64,000 bases of DNA from Myroides oncorhynchi (GCF_020905415.1 NZ_JAJJMP010000001.1:2305501-2369500), one strand, 5' to 3'. Positions 43,904 through 52,864 are shown, counted from the stretch's first letter. The notes: generated from the letters alone by a model not told the origin. Translations and numbers: made by a program.

Positions 43904-45211
43904 ATGAAAAAAAGAGTTTTTTCGACATTTGCTTTCGCTATGATATTTGGAGCATTGTCGGTAACTAGTTGTTCTAGTGATGATAATAGTACTCCTACAC
44001 AAGAAGAAGATGGAACTGATGGAGGAAATAAAATAGAATGGAAGTACGTGATTGGGGCAAGTGCTTCTAAATCCAGTTTATTATTGACTTCGAATGATCT
44101 TAAGTCTGGTGAAATATCTGCAAAAGGTAATGGTCTACTTGCTTTAGGAACTTCAGTTTATACTTATGGTGGGAATAGAGCTTATGTTTTTGAATATAGA
44201 AAAGGAGACCCTTCTGGAATGCAGAGTTGGTTATTAAGACCTGATGGAAAATTGAATAAACATACTACGGTTGACTTACCTACTCGTGAGGAGTTTATTA
44301 CGAATTTCGGTAAATATATGATTGCTACAACTGGTGGTGTGAAATTAACTACAGGACAAAAGGCTCAGGCTTTTAACTTCATCGATGGTAATAGTGGAGG
44401 AATAAAGTATACATCTTATGTAAATGTAGAGAACATTGCAGAAAAAGGAGAGTATGCCAACTTCGCAGGTCTTGAAACAATAGGTAATGATCGTTTTGTG
44501 ATGGCTATCGAACCATTTAAAATCACTAAAGATGATAAAGAAGATAATACTTCTGCTTATAGAGATAGAGCGTGGTTAGCTGTTTTTAAATTTGATGAAA
44601 GTGCTACAGATAATAATAAAAAAGTAGTATTAGAAAAAGTGGTTAAGAGTGATAAGATGAGTTTTGCTGTAGCTCGTTATCGTTCTAGTCGTGTATCTAC
44701 TATTGGAAAAGCGGGGGATGGAAATGTTTATTTATTCTCTCCTAATGCTACTAATGGTGATGGAGTGTCATTCTCAAGTAAACCAAGTGCAGTTATTAAA
44801 TTTGATTCTAAAAAAGGTGACTTCGATAATAACTATTACTTTAACTTAGAAGAAATATCAGGTACTAAGGTGTATAAAGCATTCGCTATAGGTGGAGATT
44901 ATTTCTTACTAAATATGTTCGTAAGTCCTAGTAAAGCAAGTAATATGGCAGCGGCTAATAAATTGGCTGTATTTAATGTAGTGACGGGAGACTTTAAATG
45001 GATAGAAGGATTACCAGCTGCTAATGACATAGCTGCTGCTGGAGCACCATTTGTTGATGGAAAAGAAATATTTTTACCTGTTACTGCAGAGTCTAAATCA
45101 TTTGTTTATTCTTTAGATGCTGCAGCTGCTAAGGTTACTAAAGGGTTAGAAATTAAAGACCTTGCAGATGGAAGCATCGGTACGATTGGTAAAATTAGTG
45201 TGGATAAGTAA
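43904..45211 (+). CDS. DUF4374 surface lipoprotein (XusB-like)
   Basis: 435 residues. A lipoprotein signal MKKRVFSTFAFAMIFGALSV then TSCSSDDNS: the acidic residues after Cys (SDD) match the Bacteroidota export signal that sends lipoproteins to the outer surface. The body looks like a beta-propeller (ASKSSLLLTSNDLKSGEISA, LLALGTSVYTYGG, WLAVFKFDE, GKAGDGNVYLFSPNATNGDG). I place it in DUF4374, the family of XusB, which binds ferric enterobactin. With the receptor 29 bases upstream this suggests capture of a siderophore at the surface. No XusC (PepSY) gene follows. A terminator closes the operon. Confidence 0.8.
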   Translation: MKKRVFSTFAFAMIFGALSVTSCSSDDNSTPTQEEDGTDGGNKIEWKYVIGASASKSSLLLTSNDLKSGEISAKGNGLLALGTSVYTYGGNRAYVFEYRKGDPSGMQSWLLRPDGKLNKHTTVDLPTREEFITNFGKYMIATTGGVKLTTGQKAQAFNFIDGNSGGIKYTSYVNVENIAEKGEYANFAGLETIGNDRFVMAIEPFKITKDDKEDNTSAYRDRAWLAVFKFDESATDNNKKVVLEKVVKSDKMSFAVARYRSSRVSTIGKAGDGNVYLFSPNATNGDGVSFSSKPSAVIKFDSKKGDFDNNYYFNLEEISGTKVYKAFAIGGDYFLLNMFVSPSKASNMAAANKLAVFNVVTGDFKWIEGLPAANDIAAAGAPFVDGKEIFLPVTAESKSFVYSLDAAAAKVTKGLEIKDLADGSIGTIGKISVDK

Positions 45212-45236
45212 TAACTTTATACATGAGTAAATTTTG

Positions 45237-45258
45237 AGCCATACAGTTATGTATGGCT
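45237..45258 (+). terminator. Terminator of the receptor-lipoprotein operon
   Basis: An 8-bp perfect stem (AGCCATAC with GTATGGCT), loop AGTTAT, then a T run. Confidence 0.85.
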
Positions 45259-45320
45259 TTTTTTATGTTAATAAATAGGCTAATGACATTTTATTACATC
45301 GTATTGAACTAAAAAGTGTT

Positions 45321-45328
45321 TACTTTTG
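45321..45328 (+). promoter_or_regulatory. -7 promoter element TACTTTTG for the TPR/HTH regulator
   Basis: A consensus TAnnTTTG box 18 bases before the ATG. Confidence 0.55.
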
Positions 45329-45346
45329 AAATATTAATCTAATGTT

Positions 45347-47044
45347 ATGTTTATCAGGTATTTGGTTTTGTTTATAAGTTTGGTTTTTATTAGTACTTCA
45401 TGTGTTGATAAGAATTCTATGTCAAGTGATGATTACAATCAGTTTATTGAGAAATCAAGAATAGATGAAAATAGTGGTTTAGAACTTGAGAATGAACAAT
45501 TATTGAGTAATGACGAGAATATAGAGCTTATTTATAATTTGTTATCTGTTAGTAAATCAGTAGAAGGAGACCATAATATAGATGAAGATGTAGTAAATAA
45601 ATTAAATGATATTGTTTCTGATGTTGAAAGCCAACCAAATATAGGTTTGCGTTTATGGGTATATAATAAAATTGGGTCTTATTTTTATTTCTATAGCGAT
45701 TATGTTAGAGCAGCTCCTTTCTTTCTTGAAATTTCTAGAGTTATAGATACTGATTTTAGTTTATTGGATGTACAAACTGAGGAAGTCTTATTGAAGACTG
45801 CTTACTTTTTTGAAACGGTTGGAAAGTTAGAGAAAGCGGAGGAATACTATAGAAAGATAATTGATATTCATCAATTTGATACAAGCAAAGACTTATCTGC
45901 TGTTTATTATAGTTTAGCTTACACATTATTTAAAAAAGGTAATTTGGATGCAGCAGAGAGCTATTTTTATCAAAGTAAAACTATTGCTTTGAAGTTTAAT
46001 AATCAATTGCGTTATGCAAAGATTTTAGGAGGCTTAGGAGAGTTATATGAAAAAAGAAAAGATATTGTATCAGCAAAAGAATTTATGTTAGAGAATATTG
46101 AGTTATCGAGTAAACTTAATGACGATAGAAATTATATGTTCTCTTATTTAATTTATGCCAAGTTACTCTTTAATAATCAGGAGTTTAATTTGGCTAAAAT
46201 GACGTTTCTGGAAGCTTATAGTATAGCAAATAAGATGGAGTATCAAAGAGGTTTTCAAGTTGATATTCTTAAATACTTGGCGTTAATAGCTAGAACAGAG
46301 GGAGACGGAAATAGTGAATTAGAATACATACATGAGATAGGAAAAATTAGTGAACAAACTGAAAAAAAAGAAGGAGAGTTAATAATAAAAGAGATAAATT
46401 GGAAAGCAGATTATGATAGAATTAATTGGCGGTTGCAATCTAAGCAAGATCAATTAGATAAATTGTGGTACCAGCGATTGTTATTGTTTAGTAGTTCTAT
46501 TTTATTAGTTGTTATTGTTATAATTATTGTACTTTTTTATAAACGTGTTCATCGTTTACAGGCTTTTAAGTATGAAGCTAAGTTGTATTCTTTTCAACTA
46601 GATAAAATTAAATCAGAAAATAAACTGAATGATACGAGTAAAACATTAGCTTCATATCAGACTTATCTATCAGAGAAGAATGAACAAATAGCTAATTTGG
46701 AACAAGAGTTATTGAACTTAAGAGATTCTTCAGAAGAATATTTTAAAAAGAATAAGCCAGTCATTGAAGATTTGTTATCATCTCATTTGATGACTGAGGA
46801 AAATTGGAGGCTATTTGTAGAAGCTTTTGCGAACGAGCAGTCGGAATATTTAGAGTACCTAAATAATCACTTTCCAGATTTAACAGATGCTAATATGCGT
46901 ATAATTTTATTACAGAAGATAGGGTTAACTAATCAAGAAACGGCTAACATTCTTGGTGTTACTATTGATGCTGTGAAGAAGGCAAAACAGCGATTAAAGA
47001 AAAAATATGAAACTGATTATGAACTAATTTTTAGTGAAAAGTAA
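45347..47044 (+). CDS. Membrane TPR protein with C-terminal LuxR-type HTH (transcription regulator)
   Basis: 565 residues. The N terminus is a signal anchor or lipoprotein signal (MFIRYLVLFISLVFISTSC). TPR-like helical repeats span about 75-330 (KTAYFFETVGKLEKAEEYYR; AVYYSLAYTLFKKGNLDAAE). A transmembrane helix lies at about 380-402 (LLLFSSSILLVVIVIIIVLF), then a coiled coil, and a C-terminal HTH (LTDANMRIILLQKIGLTNQE then TANILGVTIDAVKKAKQRLK). This is the periplasmic-sensor/cytoplasmic-HTH architecture common in Bacteroidota. It lies directly after the receptor operon and may respond to the same signal (inference). Confidence 0.82.
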   Translation: MFIRYLVLFISLVFISTSCVDKNSMSSDDYNQFIEKSRIDENSGLELENEQLLSNDENIELIYNLLSVSKSVEGDHNIDEDVVNKLNDIVSDVESQPNIGLRLWVYNKIGSYFYFYSDYVRAAPFFLEISRVIDTDFSLLDVQTEEVLLKTAYFFETVGKLEKAEEYYRKIIDIHQFDTSKDLSAVYYSLAYTLFKKGNLDAAESYFYQSKTIALKFNNQLRYAKILGGLGELYEKRKDIVSAKEFMLENIELSSKLNDDRNYMFSYLIYAKLLFNNQEFNLAKMTFLEAYSIANKMEYQRGFQVDILKYLALIARTEGDGNSELEYIHEIGKISEQTEKKEGELIIKEINWKADYDRINWRLQSKQDQLDKLWYQRLLLFSSSILLVVIVIIIVLFYKRVHRLQAFKYEAKLYSFQLDKIKSENKLNDTSKTLASYQTYLSEKNEQIANLEQELLNLRDSSEEYFKKNKPVIEDLLSSHLMTEENWRLFVEAFANEQSEYLEYLNNHFPDLTDANMRIILLQKIGLTNQETANILGVTIDAVKKAKQRLKKKYETDYELIFSEK

Positions 47045-47062
47045 TATGCTCTAAGGGAAAAG

Positions 47063-47081
47063 ATACTATTATCAATAGTAT
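47063..47081 (+). terminator. Terminator after the TPR/HTH regulator
   Basis: An 8-bp stem (ATACTATT with AATAGTAT), loop ATC, T10 tail. Confidence 0.8.
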
Positions 47082-47150
47082 TTTTTTTTGTAGTAGATAA
47101 AAGATAAGTTTAATTATCATTGTTGTCCGATAAAAATATGAGATAAAAAA

Positions 47151-47172
47151 AGAAGCCAGCATGCTGGCTTCT
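47151..47172. repeat. 22-bp perfect palindrome at the left end of the IS4 element
   Basis: AGAAGCCAGCA followed by its exact reverse complement TGCTGGCTTCT. It lies between the left terminus and the transposase start and can block read-in transcription from the host side. Confidence 0.85.
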
Positions 47173-47212
47173 AAAAAGTTATCGTAGTTTAGTCTTGCAA
47201 ACCATAAACACG

Positions 47213-48412
47213 ATGAGTAAAAGTACATATTTTTCAAGTAAATCCGTATTCGGACAGCTGATTTCTTTAATAGATGATGAGATTATTAAATCGGCAGTAG
47301 TAAATACTAACTCTGATTATTATGTAAAGAAATTCAAATCCAAAGACCATCTAATAAGTATGCTTTTTTGTTGTTTTGCCAAATGTAATTCACTTCGTGA
47401 AGTATCTGGTGCAATGCTTGGCTTATCAGGGAAAACCAAAGGATTCCAATTAAATCATATCCCTAAACGTAGTACTTTATCAGATGCTAATAAAAATAGA
47501 GAAGTGAGGTTTTTCGAAGATGTCTATAATCAACTTCTTAGTAAATACACAAATAAGTTATCGGACAGCCGAATTAAAGATGTTATCAAAAAGCAAGTAA
47601 AGCTTGTTGATAGTAGCACCCTAAGCCTATTTAAGGATATATTAAGCTGTGTAGGTCGTAAATCCAAAGATGGAAAATCAAAAGGAGGTATAAAAGTTCA
47701 CTCAGTGATTAATGCTGATGAAAAGGTTCCCAATATGGTGTGGTTTAGTTCAGCAGCAACACATGATCATAATTTTTTAAAGAAACTTAAATGTGATGAT
47801 AATACCATTTATGTTTTTGACAAAGGGTACAATGATTACAAGGCATTTAAACATTTTTCAGAGTACCAAACTGGCTTTGTAACAAGGATAAAAGACAATG
47901 CAAATTATGATATAATAGAAGCTAATCAAATCCCTGAACACCAACATAGTGGTGTATTACAAGACCAAATCATTGAAGTTAGTATTAAAGAAAACAATAT
48001 CTTAACCAAGCTTAAACTACGCAAAGTGAAATTTTATGATAGAGAAAATAAGAGAGTTTTTGAGTTTATTACTAACCTCTTTCAATTAAGAGCAGATATG
48101 ATAGCTGCTTTATATAAACTTAGATGGCAAATAGAACTTGTCTTTAAACAGCTCAAACAGAATTTCCCTTTAAAGTATTTTTTAGGAGATAATGAGAATG
48201 CTATTAAAATACAGATATACTGTGTCTTAATAGTAAATTTACTTATATCTGTAGTTAAGAAAAAGCTTACACGAAGTTGGGCTTTTTCAAACTTGGTGAG
48301 TTTTTGTAAGATTCACCTGTTTAACTACATTAAACTATTACATTTCTTAGAAAACCCTGAACAAGATTGGATTATTGAAGATCAAGAGATAAAACAGCTC
48401 TCTTTGTTCTGA
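47213..48412 (+). CDS. IS4-family transposase with DUF4372-type N terminus
   Basis: 399 residues from MSKSTYFSSKSVFGQLISLI; an in-frame ATG six codons upstream is less likely. The N-terminal part resembles DUF4372. DDE motifs: VKLVDSSTLSLF (first Asp), IYVFDKGYNDYKAFK (second Asp, followed by the Y of the Y-2-R-3-E set), and LYKLRWQIELVFKQLKQNF (Y-R-E with the third acidic residue). No stops or shifts. Confidence 0.87.
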   Translation: MSKSTYFSSKSVFGQLISLIDDEIIKSAVVNTNSDYYVKKFKSKDHLISMLFCCFAKCNSLREVSGAMLGLSGKTKGFQLNHIPKRSTLSDANKNREVRFFEDVYNQLLSKYTNKLSDSRIKDVIKKQVKLVDSSTLSLFKDILSCVGRKSKDGKSKGGIKVHSVINADEKVPNMVWFSSAATHDHNFLKKLKCDDNTIYVFDKGYNDYKAFKHFSEYQTGFVTRIKDNANYDIIEANQIPEHQHSGVLQDQIIEVSIKENNILTKLKLRKVKFYDRENKRVFEFITNLFQLRADMIAALYKLRWQIELVFKQLKQNFPLKYFLGDNENAIKIQIYCVLIVNLLISVVKKKLTRSWAFSNLVSFCKIHLFNYIKLLHFLENPEQDWIIEDQEIKQLSLF

Positions 48413-48452
48413 CAGCCTATTTTTAGCCTTAGTAGGAAATAAAAAAAGTATA

Positions 48453-48502
48453 AAACTTATTATCAATACAATATGACTAAAAACTCTATTGATAATAAGT
48501 TT
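48453..48502. repeat. Hairpin at the right end of the IS4 element
   Basis: AAACTTATTATCAATA (48453-48468) pairs perfectly with TATTGATAATAAGTTT (48487-48502), loop 18 bases. It lies after the transposase stop and overlaps the start of the right terminal repeat, so it may be a terminator. Confidence 0.7.
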
Positions 48503-48511
48503 TATCGGACA

Positions 48512-48721
48512 CTAATGTTTAATTATATAGAATTATTTTATAGGTACTGTATTGTTTTTGAGTTTTTTACAATATGTCCACCCTATTGTCCACCCCTGTT
48601 TTTATAGTATGATGTGTATAATAATTACTTTAGACATACAAAACCGTAACAGTAAGTATAATCACACCACATATTTTTTGAGTCAAGGATATTAGGTTAT
48701 ACTTATTAAAAAAGTAATAAA
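48512..48721 (+). promoter_or_regulatory. Upstream region of the AraC-type regulator, with a direct repeat
   Basis: TGTCCACCC occurs at 48575-48583 and again at 48587-48595, a 12-base period, in an otherwise AT-rich non-coding stretch. Its position upstream of the regulator would suit a protein-binding site. No clear -7 box is seen. Confidence 0.4.
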
Positions 48722-49468
48722 ATGAAAACCTTATTGTATGCTGTTATTATGTATGTAATAACAAAAATAATTCTTGGGTATAGAATGTCTACATCATTAT
48801 TACAATTTCAAAAATTAATTGATTCAAAGATTAATATTTTGAATAGAAAATACAAGAAATTGGAGGTAGATAATAGTAACTCATTTTTAGAAAGTGAAGT
48901 TTTTAAAGAGACTTCTGATAGAAGACAAGATAATGTGGTTAATCTTTCAAGATTTATGACACATAGAATTAGCTCTAATAAGAACTTAGTAACTAATAAA
49001 AGAACAGCTGTATCATCATTTTTAAACGATGTAGAAAAGGATTTTATGACAGTAGCTGCATTAGAGATATCAGATGAAAAGGAGTATATGTCTAAGCAAA
49101 TGAAAAAAAAGATAGCTATTAGAATTAAAGATTTTGAAAATAATAAACTTTTTTTAGACAGAGATATGTGTTTGAATGCTTTATCTGCTAAAATGAAGGT
49201 AAATCATCGCTATCTTTCATATTATATTAAAAAATATAAGGAGAAAGACTTTTCTAGCTACATAGGTGAACTGAGAATAGGTTATATTGTTGAATGTTTA
49301 GAACACAATCCAGATTATTTAAAATTTAAGATTAATTATCTAGCAGAGCAGAGCGGTTTTGCTTCTCATAGTCGTTTTACCATTACTTTTAAGAAGGTTA
49401 TGGGAATATCTCCTTCAATGTTTATCGATCAGATCAAGAAAAGACGGGCTATTATAGGTGAAATATGA
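48722..49468 (+). CDS. AraC-type transcription regulator with N-terminal membrane segment
   Basis: 248 residues. A hydrophobic N terminus (LLYAVIMYVITKIIL) suggests a membrane anchor. A charged linker of about 100 residues follows, then a C-terminal AraC HTH pair (LNALSAKMKVNHRYLSYYIK; INYLAEQSGFASHSRFTITF, then KKVMGISPSMFIDQIKKRR). Bacteroidota TPR-TM-AraC regulators have the same order but with a long N-terminal TPR sensor that is absent here. The region just upstream has stop codons and is non-coding, so this looks like a genuinely short form. Confidence 0.78.
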   Translation: MKTLLYAVIMYVITKIILGYRMSTSLLQFQKLIDSKINILNRKYKKLEVDNSNSFLESEVFKETSDRRQDNVVNLSRFMTHRISSNKNLVTNKRTAVSSFLNDVEKDFMTVAALEISDEKEYMSKQMKKKIAIRIKDFENNKLFLDRDMCLNALSAKMKVNHRYLSYYIKKYKEKDFSSYIGELRIGYIVECLEHNPDYLKFKINYLAEQSGFASHSRFTITFKKVMGISPSMFIDQIKKRRAIIGEI

Positions 49469-49553
49469 CTACAATATTTATTAAATATTATTTTGCTTTT
49501 GACTATGATCCAATATTTCTTTCTTTTATTACGGTATATTTAAAAATAAAAAA

Positions 49554-49582
49554 AAACCGTAAATAATTGATATTTACGGTTT
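49554..49582 (-). terminator. Terminator of tRNA-Pro
   Basis: A 12-bp perfect stem (AAACCGTAAATA with TATTTACGGTTT). On the minus strand it is followed by a T run, 26 bases after the tRNA end. Confidence 0.8.
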
Positions 49583-49607
49583 TAGTAGCAATTTAATGCT
49601 CTATAAG

Positions 49608-49682
49608 TCGGGGTGGCAGGATTCGAACCTGCGACCTCCTGCTCCCAAAGCAGGCGCGATGACCGGGCTACGCTACACCCCG
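49608..49682 (-). tRNA. tRNA-Pro (anticodon TGG)
   Basis: Minus-strand sequence begins CGGGGTGTAGCGTAGCCCGG and ends CACCCCGA. The acceptor stem CGGGGTG/CACCCCG is perfect, the anticodon stem CCTGC/GCAGG closes a loop with TGG, and the T arm has GTTCGAATCC. The CCA end is not encoded. Confidence 0.95.
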
Positions 49683-50003
49683 TTATACTTAATCTGTCAT
49701 TGCGAGTGCAAATATAGGACAATATTCAGTATATACAAGTTTTTGGTGTGAAAAAACATTTGTTTTTTTTGCTATTTTGTATAAGTATTTGTTTTAATGT
49801 ATGATAAGTGTTTTTTAAATATGTTAAAATCAATATTTATTATGCAAGTATAAGAATTGTGTAATGTGTAAAAAGGCTAAATACGACGCTTTAGATGATA
49901 TAATAGCCTTAGATAAGTATACTATTTTGTAGGGGATAGATAATCTGTATTTAAGTATTGATATTTTAAATCAATTTTGTATCAACATATTGGTTTAAAA
50001 AAG
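49683..50003. other. Non-coding AT-rich spacer
   Basis: About 320 bases between the 5' end of tRNA-Pro and the trxB promoter. It should contain the tRNA promoter on the minus strand. No reading frame or further structure is visible. Confidence 0.5.
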
Positions 50004-50011
50004 TATTTTTG
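50004..50011 (+). promoter_or_regulatory. -7 promoter element TATTTTTG for trxB
   Basis: A consensus TAnnTTTG box 27 bases before the ATG at 50039. It overlaps a TTG codon at 50009, which therefore cannot be the translation start. Confidence 0.6.
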
Positions 50012-50038
50012 TTTAGAAACAAAATTAAACAAGCAAAT

Positions 50039-50980
50039 ATGTCAACTATAGAGAGAGTAAAGTGCCTAATTATCGGATCAGGACCTGCTGGATATACGGC
50101 AGCTATTTATGCTGCACGTGCTAATATGGCACCTGTAATGTACCAAGGAATGCAACCTGGAGGACAATTAACTACTACTAATGAAGTAGAGAACTTTCCA
50201 GGATATCCAGAAGGAGTAACGGGACCTGAAATGATGATGCAATTACAAGCGCAGGCTCAACGATTCGGTACTGATATTCGCGATGGATGGGTAACTAAGG
50301 CAGAATTAACAGGAGAAGTGAAAAAAGTATGGGTGAATGAAACTACAGAAGTACATGCAGATACTGTTATTATTTCGACAGGAGCTACTGCTAAGTATTT
50401 AGGACTGCCATCAGAACAACATTATTTATCTTTAGGAGGTGGAGTATCTGCATGTGCGGTATGTGATGGATTCTTTTATAGAAACCAAGAAGTGGTTATC
50501 GTTGGGGCAGGAGATTCGGCATGTGAGGAAGCACATTACTTATCTAAGCTATGTAAGAAAGTAACGATGTTAGTGCGTACAGATAAATTCCGTTCTTCTC
50601 GTATTATGGAAGAGCGTGTACGCAATACAGAAAATATAGATATTCTTCTAAATACATCTACAGATGAGGTATTAGGTGATGGTAATGTAGTGACAGGTAT
50701 TCGAGTGAAAAATAATGTTACTGGAGAACTTTCAGAATTGCCAGCTACTGGGTTTTTTGTAGCCATTGGACATAAACCTAATACTGATATCTTTAAAGGA
50801 GAGTTAGAGATGGATGAAACAGGTTATTTATTAACACAAGGGAAAACAAGTAAAACCAATGTAGCAGGAGTATTTGCATGTGGGGATGTTCAGGATAAAG
50901 ATTACAGACAAGCTATTACTGCTGCGGGGTCAGGATGTATAGCAGCATTAGATGCAGAGCGTTATTTAGCAGCTAAGTAA
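50039..50980 (+). CDS. trxB: Thioredoxin reductase
   Basis: 313 residues from MSTIERVKCLIIGSGPAGYT. This FAD/NADPH flavoprotein reduces thioredoxin in the cytoplasm. Motifs: GSGPAGYTAAIYAARANM (FAD), the redox pair SACAVCDGFF (C139, C142), VVIVGAGDSACEEAHYLSKL (NADPH), and the C-terminal GVFACGDVQDKDYRQAITAA. The longer frame starting at TTG 50009 is excluded because the promoter box covers it. The gene is followed by the left end of an IS1182 element. Confidence 0.96.
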   Translation: MSTIERVKCLIIGSGPAGYTAAIYAARANMAPVMYQGMQPGGQLTTTNEVENFPGYPEGVTGPEMMMQLQAQAQRFGTDIRDGWVTKAELTGEVKKVWVNETTEVHADTVIISTGATAKYLGLPSEQHYLSLGGGVSACAVCDGFFYRNQEVVIVGAGDSACEEAHYLSKLCKKVTMLVRTDKFRSSRIMEERVRNTENIDILLNTSTDEVLGDGNVVTGIRVKNNVTGELSELPATGFFVAIGHKPNTDIFKGELEMDETGYLLTQGKTSKTNVAGVFACGDVQDKDYRQAITAAGSGCIAALDAERYLAAK

Positions 50981-51000
50981 TTTGTACTTAATATAATAGG

Positions 51001-52816
51001 AAAGGGGCTGTCTCATTGCAAAAAGAGACAGCTCTCTTTGTTCTGATATTTTAGATATTGTTTTTAGAGGATTTTCTTAAAATATGCAAACCTCAGAGGA
51101 TTGAAAAAGGATATTAAAGAAAAAAGGAACTAAAAGAGCCTTTTTAGGCAGCTCTCTTTCTAATATTTTGTGCAATTGCCAATAATCCCCATTCTATTGC
51201 GACTTTTTCCTTACCACGAAGCATAAATCGGCGGAACCCATGGTTCTGTTTAATGTTTCCGAAAACTGTTTCTACATCGTGACACCTTTGTGTACGCTTG
51301 TCAACACCTTCTTTTGTAGTGAGTAATTTACTTGCTTTTTTTCGGTGTCGTTGTAATTCAAAGTTTATTTCTATAGTCCGATTGCCTTTTGCTTTATGGC
51401 ATACACCATTTAAAGGACAACCTTGACAATTTTTAGCTTGATATTGCCTTAATGTTTGGATAAAGCCTGTAGTTGTAGCTTTTGTTGTATCTCCAATATA
51501 GTGCATTTCTTGTCCCATAGGACATACAAAATAATCACCTTTGTGTTGGTAAAATAATTTATCTGTTGCAAAAGGCTTTGTACTTTGCTTAGCATTCTTC
51601 CTGGTTTTTTTTTCTACTTGTTCTTGCTCAAAAGTATTATACTTCACAAAAGCTTTAATTTGTTGATCCTCTAAATAGGTGTAATTTTCTTGACTACCAT
51701 ACCCTGCGTCTGCTATAACAGACTTTGGATATTCGCCATAATTCTCTTTGAATTTTTCTAAGTGAGGTATTAATGTAGTTGTATCAGTTGGGTTTGAATG
51801 TATACTATAGGCAAGGATATATTGATTGTTGGTTGATATTTGAACATTGTAGCCTGCTTTTAGAAAACCACTATTCATATGATCTTCCTTCATACGCATA
51901 AAAGTAGCATCCTTATCTGTTTTAGAATAAGAATTGCGATCTTCTAGTATAGCTTCATGCTCTTGGTACTCTTGAATTTTTGTAGGGTACTCTTTGCTGA
52001 TATACTTAAGTTTGTTCTTTACTTTCTGGTCAACATCTGGATTGTCTTTTAACGCTGCATTTAATGTGTCAATGGCTTGATTTATAGTCTCTGCATCTAT
52101 TTTCTTAAAGTCTGGGGGTGGTGGAAGTTCACTTTCTTGTCTGGCAATAGAGTCTGCATAACCCCATATTTCTAGAATCTGCTGAACCATCTTTTCTTTA
52201 TAATTTGAAATAGCTTTCTTCCAAACAAAGGTGAATTTATTAGCATTGGCCTCGATTTTAGTTCCATCAATATAAGCCTCTTCAATACTAATAAAACCTT
52301 CCGCTATGAATAACTCAACAATCTGAGTAAAGATTTGCTCTATATAATCCTTAAGTTTTGAAGAGCGAAAACGATTAATTGTATTGTGGTCTGGGTAGGA
52401 CATACCACTTAACCACATATAATGAACATTCTCTAAACAGGCTTGCTCAAGCTTGCGACTACTGTACACATTGTTTAGGTAACCATAAATTAGAACCTTT
52501 AGTAACATCTTTGGATGATAACTGATACCACCACATTTAGAGTAGCTATCATATAAGCTTTCTAAGTCTAACTTATCTATTACTGTATTAATAATACGTA
52601 CAGGATGTAACTTAGGGATAAAATCATCTAAGGAATGAGGAATTAAGCTCATTTGATTCTGAGCGTAGTATTTAAATCTAGGGGATTGTTTTGCCATAAA
52701 CACATTGATTTATCAACTTAAAAATACTGATAATCAACTAAATAAACAAATAATAAGAGTGTAAATATACTAAATATGACTAAAAAAAGAGGCTGTCTTT
52801 ATGAGACAGCCCCTTT
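51001..52816 (-). mobile_element. IS1182-family insertion sequence, about 1.8 kb
   Basis: 16-bp perfect terminal inverted repeats (AAAGGGGCTGTCTCAT at 51001-51016; ATGAGACAGCCCCTTT at 52801-52816). Each end also folds on itself: GGCTGTCTC pairs with GAGACAGCT on the left, and GGCTGTCT with AGACAGCC on the right. One intact transposase gene lies on the minus strand. No target duplication can be assigned. Confidence 0.85.
51144..52697 (-). CDS. IS1182-family transposase
   Basis: 517 residues from MAKQSPRFKYYAQNQMSLIP. N-terminal DUF772-type helical domain (HPKMLLKVLIYGYLNNVYSS; MSYPDHNTINRFRSSKL), then DDE motifs EEAYIDGTKIEANANKFTFV and KSVIADAGYGSQENY. A Cys cluster (YFVCPMGQEMHYIG; KNCQGCPLNGVC) and the C-terminal QRCHDVETVFGNIKQNHGFR hold the last acidic residue. 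Uninterrupted. Confidence 0.9.
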   Translation of the reverse strand: MAKQSPRFKYYAQNQMSLIPHSLDDFIPKLHPVRIINTVIDKLDLESLYDSYSKCGGISYHPKMLLKVLIYGYLNNVYSSRKLEQACLENVHYMWLSGMSYPDHNTINRFRSSKLKDYIEQIFTQIVELFIAEGFISIEEAYIDGTKIEANANKFTFVWKKAISNYKEKMVQQILEIWGYADSIARQESELPPPPDFKKIDAETINQAIDTLNAALKDNPDVDQKVKNKLKYISKEYPTKIQEYQEHEAILEDRNSYSKTDKDATFMRMKEDHMNSGFLKAGYNVQISTNNQYILAYSIHSNPTDTTTLIPHLEKFKENYGEYPKSVIADAGYGSQENYTYLEDQQIKAFVKYNTFEQEQVEKKTRKNAKQSTKPFATDKLFYQHKGDYFVCPMGQEMHYIGDTTKATTTGFIQTLRQYQAKNCQGCPLNGVCHKAKGNRTIEINFELQRHRKKASKLLTTKEGVDKRTQRCHDVETVFGNIKQNHGFRRFMLRGKEKVAIEWGLLAIAQNIRKRAA

Positions 52817-52864
52817 TTTCGTTTTTAAATAGTTAATATTATATAGTGCTTGTAGGTATATTAT

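Larger units (their letters stand above)
47124..48511 (+). mobile_element. IS4-family insertion sequence, about 1.39 kb
   Basis: 12-bp terminal inverted repeats (TGTCCGATAAAA at 47124-47135; TTTTATCGGACA at 48500-48511) enclose one uninterrupted transposase gene. The flanks show no convincing target duplication. The left end has a 22-bp palindrome and the right end a 16-bp hairpin. Confidence 0.8.

Noticed and set aside
48512..48721. Missing TPR half of the AraC-type regulator destroyed by the IS
   Set aside because: The stretch upstream of the start has stop codons and no TPR-like coding sequence. The gene looks complete as a short form.
50009..50038. TTG start for thioredoxin reductase
   Set aside because: The TTG overlaps the -7 element TATTTTTG, and the protein family begins at the ATG at 50039.
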